In this document: positions 61,970 to 64,000 of the stretch, piece after piece | Layout of the letters: every line of letters begins with the position of its first letter | Numbering within the stretch: position 1 is the first letter of the stretch | Assembly (NCBI RefSeq): GCF_003846185.1 | Contig: NZ_ML123034.1 | Location: 1,230,727 to 1,294,726, forward strand | Reading direction: 5' to 3' | DNA: 64,000 bases | Origin: Streptomyces sp. ADI96-02 | GTDB taxonomy: Bacteria; Actinomycetota; Actinomycetes; Streptomycetales; Streptomycetaceae | Notes under the pieces: generated by a model | Told to the model about the DNA's origin: nothing | The model's database searches: none | What the model saw: only the letters and a program-made list of their open reading frames with translations | Position numbers and translations under genes: made by a program

Positions 61970-63502
61970 TTGTCTGGTGTTCCCGGAGCCAACCCGCTTC
62001 GTGACGCCCAGGACCGCCGGCTCCCGCGCATCGCGGGGCCGTCGGGCCTGGTCATCTTTGGCGTCACGGGCGATTTGTCCCGTAAAAAGCTGATGCCCGC
62101 CGTCTACGACCTGGCCAACCGCGGCCTGCTGCCGCCGGGCTTCTCGCTCATCGGTTTCGCGCGCCGCGACTGGGAGGACGAGGACTTCGCCCAGGTCGTC
62201 CACGACGCCGTCAAGGAGCACGCCCGTACGCCGTTCCGCGAGGAGGTCTGGCAGCAGCTCATCCAGGGGATGCGCTTCGTCCAGGGCAACTTCGACGACG
62301 ACGAGGCGTTCGAGACGCTCAAGGCGACGATCCAGGAGCTGGACCAGGCGCAGGGCACCGGAGGCAACTTCGCCTTCTACCTGTCCGTGCCGCCGAAGTT
62401 CTTCCCCAAGGTCGTCCAGCAGCTCAAGAAGCACGGGCTGGCCGACCAGGGCGAGGGCTCCTGGCGGCGTGCCGTCATCGAGAAGCCGTTCGGCCACGAC
62501 CTGGCCAGCGCGCAGGAGCTCAACCAGCTCGTGCACGCCGTCTTCCCGCCCAACGAGGTCTTTCGGATCGACCACTACCTGGGCAAGGAGACCGTCCAGA
62601 ACATCCTGGCGCTGCGCTTCGCCAACACGATGTTCGAGCCGATCTGGAACCGGTCCTACGTCGACCACGTGCAGATCACGATGGCCGAGGACATCGGCAT
62701 CGGCGGCCGGGCCGGCTACTACGACGGCATCGGCGCCGCCCGCGACGTCATCCAGAACCACCTGCTCCAGCTGCTGGCGCTGACCGCGATGGAGGAGCCC
62801 GGCTCCTTCCACCCGAAGGCCCTGGTCGCCGAGAAGCTCAAGGTGCTCACCGCCGTCGAGCTGCCCGAGGACCTGGGCCGGCACACCGTGCGCGGCCAGT
62901 ACGCGCACGCCTGGCAGGGCGGCGAGGAGGTCCCGGGCTATCTGGAGGAGGACGGCATCGACCCCAAGTCGACGACCGACACCTTCGCCGCGATCAAGCT
63001 GACGATCAACAACCGCCGCTGGGCGGGCGTGCCGTTCTACCTGCGGACCGGCAAGCGGCTCGGCCGCCGGGTCACGGAGATCGCGGTCGTCTTCAAGCGC
63101 GCCCCGTACCTTCCCTTCGAGTCCGGTGCGACCGAGGAGCTGGGCGGCAACGCGCTGGTCATCCGGGTCCAGCCGGACGAGGGCGTCACCGTGCGCTTCG
63201 GCTCCAAGGTGCCCGGCACCTCGATGGAGGTCCGGGACGTCACGATGGACTTCGCCTACGGCGAGTCCTTCACGGAGTCCAGCCCGGAGGCCTACGAGCG
63301 GCTCCTGCTGGACGTGCTGCTGGGCGACGCCAACCTCTTCCCCCGCCACCAGGAGGTCGAGCTCTCCTGGACCATCCTCGACCCGATCGAGGAGTACTGG
63401 GACAAGCACGGCAAGCCCGCGCAGTACGCGGCCGGTACCTGGGGTCCGGCCGAGGCGGACGAGATGCTCGCACGCGACGGACGGAGCTGGCGCCGGCCAT
63501 GA
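61970..63502 (+). CDS. zwf: Glucose-6-phosphate 1-dehydrogenase
   Basis: A 510-residue enzyme that makes NADPH by oxidising glucose 6-phosphate. Motifs: GVTGDLSRKKLMPAVYDL for the dinucleotide, VIEKPFGHDLASA, and the active site RIDHYLGKETVQN. The start is TTG at 61970 (MSGVPGAN), 5 nt after tal, with GGAGG before it. It overlaps opcA by ATGA. Confidence 0.95.
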   Translation: MSGVPGANPLRDAQDRRLPRIAGPSGLVIFGVTGDLSRKKLMPAVYDLANRGLLPPGFSLIGFARRDWEDEDFAQVVHDAVKEHARTPFREEVWQQLIQGMRFVQGNFDDDEAFETLKATIQELDQAQGTGGNFAFYLSVPPKFFPKVVQQLKKHGLADQGEGSWRRAVIEKPFGHDLASAQELNQLVHAVFPPNEVFRIDHYLGKETVQNILALRFANTMFEPIWNRSYVDHVQITMAEDIGIGGRAGYYDGIGAARDVIQNHLLQLLALTAMEEPGSFHPKALVAEKLKVLTAVELPEDLGRHTVRGQYAHAWQGGEEVPGYLEEDGIDPKSTTDTFAAIKLTINNRRWAGVPFYLRTGKRLGRRVTEIAVVFKRAPYLPFESGATEELGGNALVIRVQPDEGVTVRFGSKVPGTSMEVRDVTMDFAYGESFTESSPEAYERLLLDVLLGDANLFPRHQEVELSWTILDPIEEYWDKHGKPAQYAAGTWGPAEADEMLARDGRSWRRP

Positions 63503-64000
63503 AGATCGATCTCACGGAAACCACGTCCAGCAAGATCAACCAGGCGCTGGTCTCGGCCCGCCGGGCCATCGGCACCCCCGCCATCGGCATGGTGCTCACG
63601 CTGGTCATCGTCACCGACGAGGAGAACGCGTACGACGCGCTCAAGTCGGCGGGCGACGCCTCGCGCGAGCACCCCTCGCGGATCATCGCGGTGATCAAGC
63701 GGATCAGCCGCTCGCCGCGCGCCCGGCGGGACGCCCGCCTCGACGCCGAGGTCCGGGTCGGTTCCGACGCGGGCACGGGCGAGACCGTCGTCCTGCGGCT
63801 CCACGGTGAACTGGCCAACCACGCCCAGTCGGTGGTGCTGCCGCTGCTGCTGCCGGACGCCCCGGTCGTGGTGTGGTGGCCCGAGGGCGCGCCGGCCGAT
63901 CCGGCGAAGGACCCGCTGGGCGCGCTCGCCCAGCGCCGGATCACCGACGCCTACTCCGCCGAGCGCCCGCTCGACGAGCTGGCGGTGCGGGCGGCGACGT
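63499..64000 (+). CDS. opcA: OpcA, glucose-6-phosphate dehydrogenase assembly protein (partial)
   Basis: The first ~167 residues of OpcA; the gene runs off the window. The start MKIDLTETTSSKINQALV and the DAPVVVWWPEGAP segment are typical. OpcA activates or assembles Zwf in actinobacteria, and it is coupled to zwf by an ATGA overlap. Confidence 0.93.
   Translation, partial: MKIDLTETTSSKINQALVSARRAIGTPAIGMVLTLVIVTDEENAYDALKSAGDASREHPSRIIAVIKRISRSPRARRDARLDAEVRVGSDAGTGETVVLRLHGELANHAQSVVLPLLLPDAPVVVWWPEGAPADPAKDPLGALAQRRITDAYSAERPLDELAVRAAT

Overview
The window is chromosomal DNA of a Streptomyces-type actinomycete. Supporting signs are the very high G+C content, frequent GTG/TTG starts, ATGA/GTGA gene overlaps, an LAETG sortase substrate, and a housekeeping gene order that matches, from memory, the S. 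coelicolor SCO1859-SCO1938 stretch (cobC-like, LAETG protein, ectABCD, PBP, dapD, suf, ctaA, ctaB, tkt, tal, zwf, opcA). No tRNA, rRNA or CRISPR array was seen.

Layout. 1-5.0 kb: cobC-like aminotransferase, LAETG surface protein, amidohydrolase and a class V aminotransferase. 5.3-8.7 kb: the complete ectoine/5-hydroxyectoine operon ectABCD. 8.9-12.2 kb: a kynureninase-like enzyme, a DsbA/FrnE-type oxidoreductase, and a lower-GC islet with a 30-residue Cys/Trp peptide, an attenuator-like hairpin and an APH-fold kinase. 12.2-29.8 kb: a polyketide cluster. 30.0-40.8 kb: a PBP, ssuED with a Cys-containing leader peptide, a LysR regulator, a double-TerD protein, dapD, and a TetR/SMR pair. 41.8-47.0 kb: a decayed integrative element between two imperfect ~220-bp direct repeats. 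46.9-54.0 kb: a VOC protein and the sufRBD-ferredoxin-sufCSUT operon. 54.1-64.0 kb: an ABC-2 exporter, heme A synthesis (ctaA, ctaB), then tkt-tal-zwf-opcA of the pentose phosphate pathway.

The most notable system is the 13.8-29.4 kb cluster. It encodes a standalone AT-ACP protein; a 2066-residue protein with the order FabL-type enoyl reductase, KS, CLF-like domain, KR and double-hotdog DH; a KAS III-like protein with Ser in place of the catalytic Cys; a P450; a Rieske oxygenase; and a full FkbG-K-type methoxymalonyl-ACP set. This gene content and order match the published galbonolide (rustmicin) cluster of Streptomyces galbus (galA-E plus galG-K), as recalled and not checked by search. There, GalA-C are described as one single-module, highly reducing, iteratively acting PKS that makes a macrolactone. 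An AraC regulator is divergent to the cluster and a DUF5988-like small protein precedes galG. I see no thioesterase.

In the proposed pathway, FkbH-type GalH loads a glycolytic three-carbon unit on the GalJ carrier protein. GalK and GalI oxidise it and GalG methylates it, giving methoxymalonyl-ACP. GalA-C build and reduce the chain, and GalD/GalE tailor it.
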